Assembly: GCA_964352785.1 (NCBI GenBank)
Contig: CAYGTI010000003.1
Coordinates: forward strand, 1 to 64,000
From: JACOMS01 sp964352785
GTDB taxonomy: Bacteria; Pseudomonadota; Alphaproteobacteria; Caulobacterales; Maricaulaceae
Direction: 5' to 3'
DNA: 64,000 bases
This document shows positions 8,173 to 17,063 of this stretch, piece by piece. Within the stretch, counting starts at the first letter, position 1, and each line of letters starts with the position of its first letter. The position numbers and the translations under genes were made by a program. Below the pieces are notes generated by a model that was given only the letters and a program-made list of their open reading frames with translations, searched no databases and was not told the origin of the DNA.

Positions 8173-9585
8173 ATGTCTTATTCAAAATATCTTTTTCTCC
8201 CTTTTCTTTTATCAGCGTGCCAAGGCGTTACTGCGCAGCAAAACGCCCCAGAAGCTCAAGCTTTGCTCGCCTCTGAGGCAAGAGGCGCTGTCCATTATGA
8301 GGCCTTGTGCGCGTCGTGCCACGGTTCGGATTTAAAAGGCGGGCAAGCGGGCAGTCTTGTTGATGATATTTGGATGTATGGGAGTACAGATGCCAATATT
8401 ATCACAGTAATTAATAAAGGTATTGAACAGGCCGGGATGCCAGGCTTTGGTGATGTTTTACTTTCATCTGACCAAAAGGACATTTTGGCATTTGTGCGCG
8501 CAGGATCATCATTGGCGACGCGCCCGCCGATTGTTGATGTCCCTTCAGTGCAAGACCAGGTTAAAGTTGATCTGTGGGTGGATGGTTTGGATGAACCATG
8601 GGGATTTGTTTTCACGGGAGCTCAAGACGCGATTGTTACTGAAAAAAAAGGCAACCTTCGCCAAATCAAAGACGGGCAGTTACTGCCAGACGCTGTGGAC
8701 GGCATACCTGAGGTCGTATCCGCTGGGCAGGGCGGTTTACTGGACGTAGCGCTCGGCCCTGATTATGCGGATGAAGGTTGGGTTTATCTCGCTTATTCTG
8801 ATCCGGGCGAAGACGGCAGCGCTATGACGAAAATCATTCGCGGTAAAATCAAAGACGGAGTTTGGACACAACAACAAACACTTTTTCAAGCCAAACCTGA
8901 GCATTACATAAAAACTCGGTTTCACTATGGCAGCCGCATAACTTTTGACGCGTTCGGGCATCTTTATTTTTCCATTGGGGATAGGGGCAAGATGGATGAT
9001 GCGCAGAATATTACGCGTCCAAATGGTAAAATCCACCGTATTAAACGCGGCGGCGAGATCCCGGATGATAATCCTTTCGTGTCAAACCCTGACGCGTATG
9101 GGTCTATATATTCTTACGGCAACAGGAATGCGCAGGGGCTGATCATACATCCTGATACGGGTGTTCTGTGGGAAACAGAGCACGGCCCCAAAGGCGGAGA
9201 TGAGCTTAATGCCATTAAGGCTGGTGTGAACTATGGCTGGCCCGTCATTTCGTATGGCCGTAATTACAACGGAACAGAGCTGACGCCGTATCAGGCCAAA
9301 CTAGGAATGGCGCAGCCCGCAAGCCAGTGGACACCGTCGATCGCTGTGTGCGGCCTGGATGTTTATACAGGCGACCTGTTTGAAGCGTGGCGAGGGCGGT
9401 TATTGGTCGGCTCACTTCGCGATGAGTCCATCCGTTTGGTTGATGTGCGCGGTGACCAATATGTATCGGAGGTCATTCTGATCAAGGGTGAAGGCCGTGT
9501 CCGCGACGTCACAACTGGGCCTGACGGGGCCATATATGCGGCGTTACCTGACCGTATCGTGCGTATATCGCCCACGTCAAACTAG
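8173..9585 (+). CDS. Lipoprotein: cytochrome c fused to PQQ-dependent sugar dehydrogenase
   Basis: 470 aa. A lipobox LLSAC with the lipidated Cys at 16 is followed by a class I cytochrome c domain (CASCH at 46-50, probable Met ligand in MPGFGD near 94) and, from about residue 120, a six-bladed β-propeller of the soluble aldose dehydrogenase/glucose-sorbosone family (EPWGFVF, SIGDRG, NRNAQGL, EHGPKGGDELN). Family members oxidise aldoses with PQQ in the periplasm. The fusion would pass electrons straight to the haem and on to the respiratory chain. The next gene, carbonic anhydrase, begins two bases after the stop. Confidence 0.92.
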   Translation: MSYSKYLFLPFLLSACQGVTAQQNAPEAQALLASEARGAVHYEALCASCHGSDLKGGQAGSLVDDIWMYGSTDANIITVINKGIEQAGMPGFGDVLLSSDQKDILAFVRAGSSLATRPPIVDVPSVQDQVKVDLWVDGLDEPWGFVFTGAQDAIVTEKKGNLRQIKDGQLLPDAVDGIPEVVSAGQGGLLDVALGPDYADEGWVYLAYSDPGEDGSAMTKIIRGKIKDGVWTQQQTLFQAKPEHYIKTRFHYGSRITFDAFGHLYFSIGDRGKMDDAQNITRPNGKIHRIKRGGEIPDDNPFVSNPDAYGSIYSYGNRNAQGLIIHPDTGVLWETEHGPKGGDELNAIKAGVNYGWPVISYGRNYNGTELTPYQAKLGMAQPASQWTPSIAVCGLDVYTGDLFEAWRGRLLVGSLRDESIRLVDVRGDQYVSEVILIKGEGRVRDVTTGPDGAIYAALPDRIVRISPTSN

Positions 9586-9587
9586 CC

Positions 9588-10226
9588 ATGATCGAACGTT
9601 CTAAAAAACGTCTTCTTGACGGTTATAAAACCTTTCGTGCGGGTGACTACCGCTCTCAAAAAGCGCTGTATGAAGAGCTAGGTAAAGAAGGACAGCACCC
9701 TACGGTTATGCTCATTGCTTGCGCCGATAGCCGGGTCGATCCATCGGATATTTTTCATGCCTATCCCGGCGAGATGTTCGTGGTTCGAAACGTCGCCAAT
9801 ATTGTGCCGCCCGTGGATAAAAACGAGTCCTATCACGGCACCGCGTCTGCGATCGAATATGCGGTCAAAATCCTCAAAGTTAAAGTCATTGTCGTCATGG
9901 GTCATGAAAGCTGCGGCGGTATTCAAGGCTGTCTAGATGGTTTGGGTCATGACCCGAATGCAGGATATGTGGGGCGCTGGGTCTCTATAATGAACGGGGC
10001 GCGTGACCGTGTTTTATCGCGCAAAATTGAGCCTGAAGATGTAAGTTTTGAACTTGAGCTTGAAAGCGTTCGCCAGTCGATTGAAAACTTAAAGAGCTAC
10101 CCTTTTGTTCGTGAACGCCTTGAGGACGGTTTGCTGCATTTGCAAGGTGCCTATTTTTCAATCATCCGCGCCCGACTTATGTTATCGGATGAAAACGGGG
10201 CCTTTCATTTGGTCGATGAAGCGTAA
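9588..10226 (+). CDS. β-class carbonic anhydrase
   Basis: 212 aa. Zinc ligands and the catalytic dyad are visible: CADSR (C45, D47, R49) and HESC (H106, C109). Interconverts CO2 and bicarbonate in the cytosol. It begins two bases after the sugar dehydrogenase stop, so the two are co-transcribed, perhaps by chance since no shared pathway is evident. Length and motifs are normal for a clade B enzyme. Confidence 0.95.
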   Translation: MIERSKKRLLDGYKTFRAGDYRSQKALYEELGKEGQHPTVMLIACADSRVDPSDIFHAYPGEMFVVRNVANIVPPVDKNESYHGTASAIEYAVKILKVKVIVVMGHESCGGIQGCLDGLGHDPNAGYVGRWVSIMNGARDRVLSRKIEPEDVSFELELESVRQSIENLKSYPFVRERLEDGLLHLQGAYFSIIRARLMLSDENGAFHLVDEA

Positions 10227-10280
10227 AATACGCGATACTGGTCGCTTGGTTCGCTAGCCGAGCATATCGCTATTTACAGA

Positions 10281-10296
10281 TTAACTCCACATTAAC
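10281..10296 (+). promoter_or_regulatory. CtrA box upstream of TadG/TadE operon
   Basis: TTAACTCCACATTAAC is an exact match to TTAA-N7-TTAAC, the binding consensus of the cell-cycle regulator CtrA. It is about 150 bp before the start of the TadG-like gene at 10447. CtrA is known in Caulobacter to control pilin genes. Binding here is inferred from the sequence. Confidence 0.55.
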
Positions 10297-10446
10297 CGTC
10301 CCTTTTATCTAGGCGTTAAGCGTTCTGCCTTACTAGTTTTCCCTATAAGCGTCATAACGGCGCGGCAGAATGGTAGAGCATTAGGCAATTTTAGTGTTGT
10401 CGGTTTCACCTCATTTGCTGCGCATTATTATTTGGTGGGGACCGCA

Positions 10447-11910
10447 ATGCGATTAAATTATTTTTCAAATACTAAAGGCAGTATGGCGGTCTATTTCGCA
10501 GGGGTCTTAATGCTCATCATTATGGCGTCTGGCGTTGCTATCGATGCGACCGGCATGCAGCGGCTGCAAACGAAATATCAGAATATTGCTGATGCTGCGG
10601 TTCTCTCTGCGGCCAAATCCCGGCCCAAAGAACAAAGCGCTATGCACACGGTTGCTGAACGTGTTGTTCAAAAAAATAACAATACAGGCACCGCACTAAG
10701 TACAACGACAGTTCTTTCAACGGATCGAAAGATGCTCAGCGTGACGCTGGACGGGGCTTACAAGCCTGCAATCATGGGGATGTTTGGTAAATCCAGTGTT
10801 GACGTCTCTGTGACGGCGGAAACGCTCATTGAGGTGGCCGATCATACAGACATCGTCTTGGTACTCGATACAACCGCCTCTATGAAATACGATAATCGCC
10901 TGCCGTCCTTGAAGACATCGGCCAAAAATTTCTTGGATATTATTGAGGATATTGATTCTGATAAAATCCGCATCTCGGTCGTACCTTATGCGCAATATGT
11001 GAATGTGGGAATGGGCGTTCGCAACGAGCCTTGGATTGATGTACCTGCTGATTGGGTGGAATATTTTCCACAGCAATGTTCGACTCATACCCCTCAAACA
11101 GGTACGCAGCCGCCTTGCTCAATGCAATCTTATCCTGCAACACCTGCAAGGCCAGCAACGCCGCCCACACCGCCGAGTACATGCTCGGATGATGGTGTGT
11201 CGTACTCTTGTGGTGGCAGTTCCGGCAGTCCGGGTCGGCCAGGATCGCCGGGCGGAACGCGTGAAGTCTGTACGCCCGTTTACGGTAGCCCGGTTACCAC
11301 CTGTCATACACCGCCGCCTGTTTATCATGTTTGGAGCGGCTGCGTAGGATCACGTGCAGGCGGAGATAATTTGGTTCCAAACTATACATCCGGCAGTTCA
11401 AAAGTCCCCGGATTTTTGGATACAACCTGCAGCGTACCCTTGTTGCCTATGACAACAAATCTGAACTCGGCGAGAACCAAGATTGACTCTATGACGGCGA
11501 AAGATTTTACCTATTCTGCGGCGGGTCTTATGTGGGGCTGGCGCATGCTGGATACAAATCAACCTTTTGCCAATAATCCGTCTATTCCAGCCGGAGCGCG
11601 GCACAAAAAAGTTGTGGTGTTCATGACGGATGGTCTGAATACGCTGTCCCGGACAGGCCAAACGCATACCGGATCAAACCGTGCTGATAGTGACAACACG
11701 ACGGAGGCCGCCTGCAATGGCCTTAAGACCGTTGATGATATCGAGATTTATACCATTACCTTTAAGGTGTTTGACAATCAGGCGAAAAACCTTGTGCGTG
11801 ACTGCGCAACGAATCCTGAATTTTATTATAACGCGACCAGCGCAAGCACATTGCACGTCGCGTTCGAGCAGATTGCGCTGAACCTCTTATCTCCGCGTAT
11901 CACCCATTAG
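10447..11910 (+). CDS. TadG-like protein with von Willebrand A domain and Pro/Gly-rich insert
   Basis: About 487 aa from the ATG at 10447, which has GGTGGGG eight bases upstream; an in-frame TTG at 10432 is less likely. Residues 10-35 form the TadE/G-type membrane helix after TKGSMAVY. The vWA domain starts near 134 with MIDAS DTTAS at 141-145 and continues with VFMTDGLNT. Between them and the C-terminal half of the domain (about residues 215-300) sits a low-complexity Pro/Ser/Gly/Cys-rich insert that includes several Cys, suggesting disulphides outside the membrane. First of three genes with the two TadE-like proteins at 12024 and 12524. Confidence 0.85.
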   Translation: MRLNYFSNTKGSMAVYFAGVLMLIIMASGVAIDATGMQRLQTKYQNIADAAVLSAAKSRPKEQSAMHTVAERVVQKNNNTGTALSTTTVLSTDRKMLSVTLDGAYKPAIMGMFGKSSVDVSVTAETLIEVADHTDIVLVLDTTASMKYDNRLPSLKTSAKNFLDIIEDIDSDKIRISVVPYAQYVNVGMGVRNEPWIDVPADWVEYFPQQCSTHTPQTGTQPPCSMQSYPATPARPATPPTPPSTCSDDGVSYSCGGSSGSPGRPGSPGGTREVCTPVYGSPVTTCHTPPPVYHVWSGCVGSRAGGDNLVPNYTSGSSKVPGFLDTTCSVPLLPMTTNLNSARTKIDSMTAKDFTYSAAGLMWGWRMLDTNQPFANNPSIPAGARHKKVVVFMTDGLNTLSRTGQTHTGSNRADSDNTTEAACNGLKTVDDIEIYTITFKVFDNQAKNLVRDCATNPEFYYNATSASTLHVAFEQIALNLLSPRITH

Positions 11911-11968
11911 GATCGGCTGACAATTCAGGCATCTGCGTAAGGTTTTATTAGCCATGTTCTTTGAAAGA

Positions 11969-11992
11969 ACCTTACCACATTTTGGGTAAGGT
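11969..11992 (+). other. Intercistronic stem-loop
   Basis: ACCTTACC (11969-11976) pairs with GGTAAGGT (11985-11992) around an 8-base loop, and just upstream GTTCTTTGAAAGAAC is itself palindromic. There is no T-run, so this is more likely an mRNA stability or processing hairpin between the TadG-like and TadE-like genes than a terminator. Confidence 0.4.
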
Positions 11993-12023
11993 AAAGGTCG
12001 CAACTCAGGCTGTGGGGAGACTT

Positions 12024-12530
12024 ATGACAAGTATCTTGAGATACTTAAAAGACAATAAAGGCGCAACCGCGCTTGAGTTTGCTATTTTGGCGGTTCCGCT
12101 ATTGATGGGTCTTTTTGCGATTATTGAGCTCAGCTATAAAGGCATTATCCAAAACGAATTGGATAATAAACTTTATGTCGTCTCAAGCGAAATTGGCATT
12201 AATAATTTTACATCGGATAATGCCTCTGAGTTTATGCGCGATGAGTTTTGCCCTGATATCGGCACAACATTTATGAAATGTGATGAGATTGAAATCGGCG
12301 TTCGCGTTTTGCCGGGCCGGCCATATCTTTACAGAAACGATACGGTGATCGGTCAGTGGGACCTGGGGTGCACCAGTGATGTGATTATGATCGAATTGAA
12401 TTATCCTGTGACTAACCTAGTACACCCTATCGCCATAGCGGACATTACAACACGAAGTAATGAGAAGTACTACCGCAGCCGCAGTGTTATCCGGCGCGAA
12501 CCTTTGCTGTCCGGGGGGTCATCATGTTAG
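12024..12530 (+). CDS. TadE-like pseudopilin
   Basis: About 168 aa from ATG 12024, preceded by GGGGAG; a longer frame from 11961 would run through a hairpin. The N-terminus has the TadE signature: GATALEFAILAVPLLMG (residues about 14-30) with the Glu at position 5 after the processing-type Gly, then a membrane helix. The C-terminal part is periplasmic with conserved Cys pairs (about residues 76, 88, 117, 168). TadE/F proteins are minor pseudopilins processed by TadV in Flp pilus assembly. Overlaps the next gene by seven bases. Confidence 0.82.
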   Translation: MTSILRYLKDNKGATALEFAILAVPLLMGLFAIIELSYKGIIQNELDNKLYVVSSEIGINNFTSDNASEFMRDEFCPDIGTTFMKCDEIEIGVRVLPGRPYLYRNDTVIGQWDLGCTSDVIMIELNYPVTNLVHPIAIADITTRSNEKYYRSRSVIRREPLLSGGSSC

Positions 12531-13213
12531 GTCGATTTACGAATGTCGTTGGTATAAAATTTGGTCGAAAAGCCAAAAAATACTCGGACTCAGAGAGCGG
12601 TATTGCGACCCTTGAGTTTGCACTGATCTTCCCCGTTTTCCTTGTTTTGTTTTACGGGATCGCCGAGATCATAAATTACAGTATGATCAAACGCCGCGCC
12701 AAAATGGCCGTGGATTTCGGCGTCGAATTTATCAGCCGGGATGACAATAATAGCCTGACAGGTGTCGAGCGCATGAACGCGCTTGATATTTGGGCTATCA
12801 TGAATCCGAATGCAAACCTTGCCACAGATTTACGGGCGGGCCGCCGTGCGGCGGGCTACACACGCGCGTTTGCGGGCGTACAATTTACGCCAACGCCGGC
12901 AGGATGCGTCGGCGCAGCATGCGATTTTGAGCCTGATGTTATTTGGACTTTTTACTGGGGACATGGTTCGTGGGCGGATAATCCTGTCAGAATATCTTGC
13001 ACCTTGGATGTGGTACCGAACTCGGTCAAACTTGACGGCAGCAAGATACCTGAAGGCATGCTGGGCCGGGGCGCGGTTATTATGGGGGACTATACGTTTC
13101 GTTACGTGCCGCTTTTGAAAAACAAATTTTTAGAAGAGCAGGATATACACGTCAGCGCTATTCGCAAAACACGCGGCGATAAAGCCGTTCAGCATCCCGG
13201 TCATAACTGCTAG
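12524..13213 (+). CDS. TadE/TadF-like pseudopilin
   Basis: 229 aa. After a basic leader the motif SGIATLEFALIFPVFLVLFYG (first 20 residues of the helix from about 25) marks a TadE-family pseudopilin; the rest is periplasmic with Cys residues near 127, 132, 161 and at the C-terminus. Start ATG 12524 overlaps the stop of the upstream TadE-like gene, so translation is probably coupled. Together with the genes at 10447 and 12024 this resembles the tadE-tadF-tadG tail of a tad locus, but no tadABCZ or rcp genes follow. Confidence 0.8.
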   Translation: MLGRFTNVVGIKFGRKAKKYSDSESGIATLEFALIFPVFLVLFYGIAEIINYSMIKRRAKMAVDFGVEFISRDDNNSLTGVERMNALDIWAIMNPNANLATDLRAGRRAAGYTRAFAGVQFTPTPAGCVGAACDFEPDVIWTFYWGHGSWADNPVRISCTLDVVPNSVKLDGSKIPEGMLGRGAVIMGDYTFRYVPLLKNKFLEEQDIHVSAIRKTRGDKAVQHPGHNC

Positions 13214-13353
13214 TTTGAGCCGTCAGTTTTCTAGGGCTACATATTTTATTTGATCCTGTGTTTGACTTAGCAAGTGATAGCACCGCTTGATTTCATATAT
13301 TTATTTGACCAAGCCAATGTTGCGTATTCTAGGAGCTATGTTTCCTATTCTAG

Positions 13354-13615
13354 GGTCTGTGGACGATTAGGGTTGAGATTAAGATATGAGGCAAAATCAA
13401 TCAGTTTTAGGAGAAAATCTGATAGCTTGCGTCCGCAAGGTGAGGGTTTCCGACGCGAAAATGGATGATTTTGGTCATTCCGCTGCGCGGCGGGGCGCTT
13501 TTGCCCCGCGGCTGCGTCGAGAATGCTCGAAATTGCACACAGTTCCTTGCGCGTCTCTCCTAGTCGCAAGGCAAAATCACTCCCGTCTTAACTCAACCCT
13601 AATTGTCCACAGACC
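13354..13615. repeat. MITE with 24-bp inverted ends and CTAG target duplication
   Basis: Bases 13354-13377 and the complement of 13592-13615 agree at 23 of 24 positions (outer sequence GGTCTGTGGAC), and similarity continues imperfectly further inwards. The element is flanked on both sides by CTAG (13350-13353, 13616-13619). It carries an internal hairpin GCGGGGC/GCCCCGC (13490-13509) and no transposase. End structure and CTAG duplication suit a non-autonomous derivative of an IS5-family (IS427-like) element. About 262 bp. Confidence 0.85.
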
Positions 13616-13949
13616 CTAGGTTAAGTTCCTTGTGATAATACGCTCCCATGTTTCCCGTGCTGCAAGCCCGTGCTCGGCCTGGTTCAGCCAATCTTTTGTA
13701 TTCCCTGTGATTGCCCTGCCGACCGGGAAGGGCATAGCCGTTTTTTGCGGCCTTTTTTAAAGCTGCTATAAACAAACAATTGGCTATTCTATGTGCAATT
13801 CAGACTGCGTACTTACTGATATATCAACCGAGTATGATACCCCTAACCCCCTCCACTGCGCCGTGATCTTGATCGTCTGTCCGAGCTGTTCGCAGGCTTC
13901 ATTTTTATTTCTTGGCTCATAAGTAAGGGGCAAGAATGATCTGAGCGTA

Positions 13950-13980
13950 TAAAAAAAGCGGAGCTGCGGCCCCGCCTTTT
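13950..13980 (-). terminator. Rho-independent terminator of the third TadG-like gene
   Basis: On the minus strand GCGGGGC (complement of 13970-13976) pairs with GCTCCGC around a 4-base loop with one G-U pair, followed by seven T. It lies about 55 bases beyond the stop codon of the gene at 14036-15337. Confidence 0.75.
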
Positions 13981-14035
13981 ATTGTCTTTGATTTATGCGT
14001 TAATAGCGCATGAGCGAAGCTCTCAATGTGAAATA

Positions 14036-15337
14036 CTAATAGAGCCGCAATGGTGAGCTGATATCGCCGATCACGGATGACATAGCATTGTCAAGTTCGC
14101 CCGGCGTAACCGTGCTGATAACGTTATCAGCCGAGCCTGTGCATGCCGCCAAGCGGTCCGGGATAATCGGGTTCAGGTTGGCATCGATCCAGCGGTAATA
14201 GGCTTGGTGCTGACCAATCGTCGGGGCGAGATATTCAGTTTGAATAAAGTAGATGTTGATCCCGCGGTCACGGATAGCTTTACAGCCCGTATTTCCCGGG
14301 GCCCAGACGCCGCCGCCATATCGTGGCAGGTTAACACGTGACCAAAGACGTTCAGATCCGGACGGGGTACCGTAGAAATGACGCCAGTCATCTACGGCAT
14401 CGGTCACCACAACGATATATTGTTTGCGGTCATTTGGTGTGCGCCCGCTGCCGCCATCCGGTAAACGTTCGGCAACTTTTTCGAGCGCAAGCTCTGTGTT
14501 AGAGCCCATGCCCCAGAAGTCGAGATGAATTTCATCGTCAAACACGTTTCTGACATGATTAAGATCAGATGAATTTGCATCGCTCGCATTCATGACTGGG
14601 GTCAAGTTACTACTATATCGGTAAAGACCGAGCCGGATTTGATCATCAAGTTCAGTATTGTCCCGGATGATATCAAGACTTTTCATGGCGGCGTTTTTCG
14701 CAACGTCAATACGCATTGTCGCGCCAGCCGCCTTGGCCCGGCCATAAGACGAATTCGCCGATACCTGGTTGTTATGACAGCCGAACGTGCAACCAATTGT
14801 ATTCATCATCAATTGCTGATCAGCCACGGTTGAGCCGATCCCCATGGAACCGGAAGAGTCGATCACAAAGGTAATATCTGAATATGACGCAGAGCTGATC
14901 GTCGCCCGTTGGCTGTTGGCTATATTGATCGATTTCATACCAGCGACGCCAATGACCTGGGTTTTATAGGTCGCGCGGTAAGATAGATTGGCCGATAGTC
15001 TGTTGCCGTCAACTTTGGACGTAACCTCAATACTGCTGACATCCACAAGGTTCATTTTTTCGACCCGGGCGTTAAAAACTTTTTTCGCCGTTTGCTCCAT
15101 CAATTCCTTTAGGTCTTCGCCTTCTTCATTCGTATAGGCAATTTGCGCTTCGTTCACGGCGGCCAGCGAAGCGGCAGCGGCAGCGGATTTTAGTTCTTGA
15201 TCCGACTGAACCATGATCCCGTAGTCCATCGCGCCAAAACCAATCATCAACACAACAGGCAAAGACATCGCCGCTGTAATGGCGACATTACCGTCTTGTT
15301 TATGCCTGAACTTTTTTAAGAAATTTAATGCACTCAT
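14036..15337 (-). CDS. TadG-like protein with von Willebrand A domain
   Basis: 433 aa. N-terminus: basic, QDGNVAITAAMSLP at about 14-27 and a membrane helix to about 38, the TadE/TadG anchor. vWA domain from about 153 with MIDAS DSSGS near 157-161 and VVVTDAVDDW further on. The domain carries an extended middle region with a CTFGCHN pair of Cys. Predicted periplasmic, membrane-anchored, pilus- or surface-related. A terminator follows, and TTAACCAC half-sites cluster upstream. Third of four paralogues in the window. Confidence 0.85.
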   Translation of the reverse strand: MSALNFLKKFRHKQDGNVAITAAMSLPVVLMIGFGAMDYGIMVQSDQELKSAAAAASLAAVNEAQIAYTNEEGEDLKELMEQTAKKVFNARVEKMNLVDVSSIEVTSKVDGNRLSANLSYRATYKTQVIGVAGMKSINIANSQRATISSASYSDITFVIDSSGSMGIGSTVADQQLMMNTIGCTFGCHNNQVSANSSYGRAKAAGATMRIDVAKNAAMKSLDIIRDNTELDDQIRLGLYRYSSNLTPVMNASDANSSDLNHVRNVFDDEIHLDFWGMGSNTELALEKVAERLPDGGSGRTPNDRKQYIVVVTDAVDDWRHFYGTPSGSERLWSRVNLPRYGGGVWAPGNTGCKAIRDRGINIYFIQTEYLAPTIGQHQAYYRWIDANLNPIIPDRLAACTGSADNVISTVTPGELDNAMSSVIGDISSPLRLY

Positions 15338-15500
15338 AATTTATATCCACACCTTCGACGTTTGAAAACGGTCTGCATTTTCATATGAAAATGATTTGAT
15401 CTATCAAACCTACGTCCCACTATTGTGAAAATATGTAGAGCAAACCCCTGAAGATCGCGTAAAACGAAGTGGTTAATGAGGTCTTGTTTTCAAATATGCT

Positions 15501-15516
15501 TTAACCACATCGTTAA
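15501..15516 (-). promoter_or_regulatory. Possible CtrA site with 8-base spacer
   Basis: TTAA (15501-15504) and TTAA (15513-15516) are separated by eight bases rather than the usual seven, about 165 bp upstream of the TadG-like gene at 15337. Two more TTAACCAC half-sites lie at 15469-15476 (minus) and 15590-15597 (plus) in the same 290-bp divergent spacer. Weak alone; the clustering is suggestive. Confidence 0.3.
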
Positions 15517-15627
15517 GGTTATTTTGGCTAACTCTTTGAAAGATTTATTTTTCTATTGATAATGTTCCAGTTATGCTAACAGTTTGACATTAACCACATT
15601 TAGGCAAAAGGTTTAATCAGGCTTTTT

Positions 15628-16305
15628 ATGATCACCATTCATCACCTTGAATATTCGCAGTCCTTTCGTCTTCTCTGGCTCATGGAGGAGCTCGGCGCGG
15701 AGTATGAGCTAAAGCTTTATGCCCGTGATAAAACAACACGGCTTGCGCCGGCTGACTATAAAGCGGTTTCGCCGCTGGGTACTGCGCCTGTCATCACAGA
15801 CGGTAATATCACCTTGTCTGAAACCAACGCCATCATGGATTATATTCTCGATAAATATGACACGGAACACCGCTTGCGCCCTGCAGCGGGAACGCCGGAG
15901 CGCGTGCCTTATTTGTTTTGGTTTCATGCGGCCCAAGGCAGCATGATGCCGTTGCTTTTATTTCGGGCCATATTCGGGATGATCAAACGCCGCACGCCCG
16001 GTTTGCTTAGGCCTATGATTACGAAAATCCTCGGAAAAGCCGAAGCCGGATTTGTAGCGCCGCGCATGAGCGCTGTTCTGGCACAGGCCGAAAAAGACTT
16101 GGAAAACAGACCTTGGTTTGCCGGCCAGACCGTGACAGCCGCGGATATTGTGATGAGTTACGGGATGGAGGCCGCTGCCGCCAATGGTATGATTACGCAA
16201 GACTACCCCAATTGTCTGGCGTGGGTCAAACGCATGCACGAGCATCCGACTTTCATCGCGGCGATGGAAAAAGACGGCAAAGAAAGCCTTATCTTTACGT
16301 CATAG
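15628..16305 (+). CDS. Glutathione S-transferase family protein
   Basis: 225 aa. Thioredoxin-fold N-domain (SQSFRLLWLMEELG at 10-23, cis-Pro in GTAPVITDG, SETNAI near 69-74 for the γ-glutamyl contact) and an α-helical C-domain with TAADIVMSYGM. These enzymes conjugate or reduce substrates with glutathione in the cytosol; the specific substrate is unknown. It is one of three GST-like genes within 8.5 kb, each from a visibly different subfamily. Confidence 0.9.
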   Translation: MITIHHLEYSQSFRLLWLMEELGAEYELKLYARDKTTRLAPADYKAVSPLGTAPVITDGNITLSETNAIMDYILDKYDTEHRLRPAAGTPERVPYLFWFHAAQGSMMPLLLFRAIFGMIKRRTPGLLRPMITKILGKAEAGFVAPRMSAVLAQAEKDLENRPWFAGQTVTAADIVMSYGMEAAAANGMITQDYPNCLAWVKRMHEHPTFIAAMEKDGKESLIFTS

Positions 16306-16313
16306 AGGGTATT

Positions 16314-17063
16314 TTAAGCGGCTTGCGGGGCTCCGATGACGCCGTAAGGGTCAATGCCTTGATGACGCATGGTCTCGTGTACGCGCTGGTAAGAGAGCGG
16401 CGGGGCGATGTTCAGGCGCTTGCGGGCATCCTCTAACGGTTCAGCCATCAGGGCTAAAATGTCTTGGGAAATGATATTTTTAGCCGCTGCGCCGTTGCGC
16501 CGAGCTTCGCGTACAGCTTTCCAGACGGGGGATCCTTTAGGCGCTTGTTTGCGCACCTCAAGAGCCGCCATGTGGGCGATGAAATAAATACCCAATCCGC
16601 GGTGCTGCCCATGGGTGAAGTTAAGGACGCAGGCTTCGCCAAGAGCGTCGCGGCCGTAACCTGAGAGTATATGCATCATGTCATGTACATCGCGGCGGCG
16701 ATGACCGTACCAAGCGACATCTTTGGGAAACATGTCGCTTAGGTCTTTGCCAAACCGTGTGTACTCATCCACAAGACCTTGAGCGGTAAGGCCCTCGCGC
16801 TCCATAAAGTCGATGTAAGCTCGGCCCACTGTGCCTTGGGGCAAGGCCCGCCAGCGTTCGTGATTGTCCAGCAGCGGGACAAGGTCTCGCCGCTCTTCAA
16901 ATCTCACTTGGCCTTCGGAGCGCGCCATAAAACGGTGATAATCCTTCGTCAGGTTATTGCCGTCTAGCGCCTCAATAATATAAAAGACCTGCGTCGTGTC
17001 TTCTTTATCCGCAATGAGATTGCGCATGTGTTTGTAAGCTTTAAGGGGTCTGATACGGGTCAT
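16314..17063 (-). CDS. COQ4-family ubiquinone biosynthesis protein
   Basis: About 249 aa from ATG 17061-17063; an upstream in-frame start at 17108 adds 15 residues unlike the family. The zinc motif HDxxH-x11-E is present as H127, D128, H131 and E143. COQ4 acts in ubiquinone synthesis in mitochondria and many alphaproteobacteria, where it is assigned to decarboxylation/hydroxylation at C1 of the ring and organises the biosynthetic complex. The protein would be peripheral to the inner membrane. Convergent with the GST gene, eight bases apart. Confidence 0.85.
   Translation of the reverse strand: MTRIRPLKAYKHMRNLIADKEDTTQVFYIIEALDGNNLTKDYHRFMARSEGQVRFEERRDLVPLLDNHERWRALPQGTVGRAYIDFMEREGLTAQGLVDEYTRFGKDLSDMFPKDVAWYGHRRRDVHDMMHILSGYGRDALGEACVLNFTHGQHRGLGIYFIAHMAALEVRKQAPKGSPVWKAVREARRNGAAAKNIISQDILALMAEPLEDARKRLNIAPPLSYQRVHETMRHQGIDPYGVIGAPQAA

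Larger units (their letters stand above)
13214..14035. other. Gene-poor gap holding a MITE and a terminator
   Basis: Apart from the MITE (13354-13615) and the terminator (13950-13980), I find no convincing gene. A 39-codon minus-strand frame (13616-13735) ends exactly at the MITE target site and may be a remnant. The left part repeats TATTCTAGG twice (13325-13333 and 13346-13354), so the MITE entered the second of two similar CTAG sites. Confidence 0.5.

Noticed and set aside
11119..11328. Arg-rich minus-strand frame in the TadG insert
   Set aside because: Product of the Pro/Gly-rich coding strand read backwards; no start signals.
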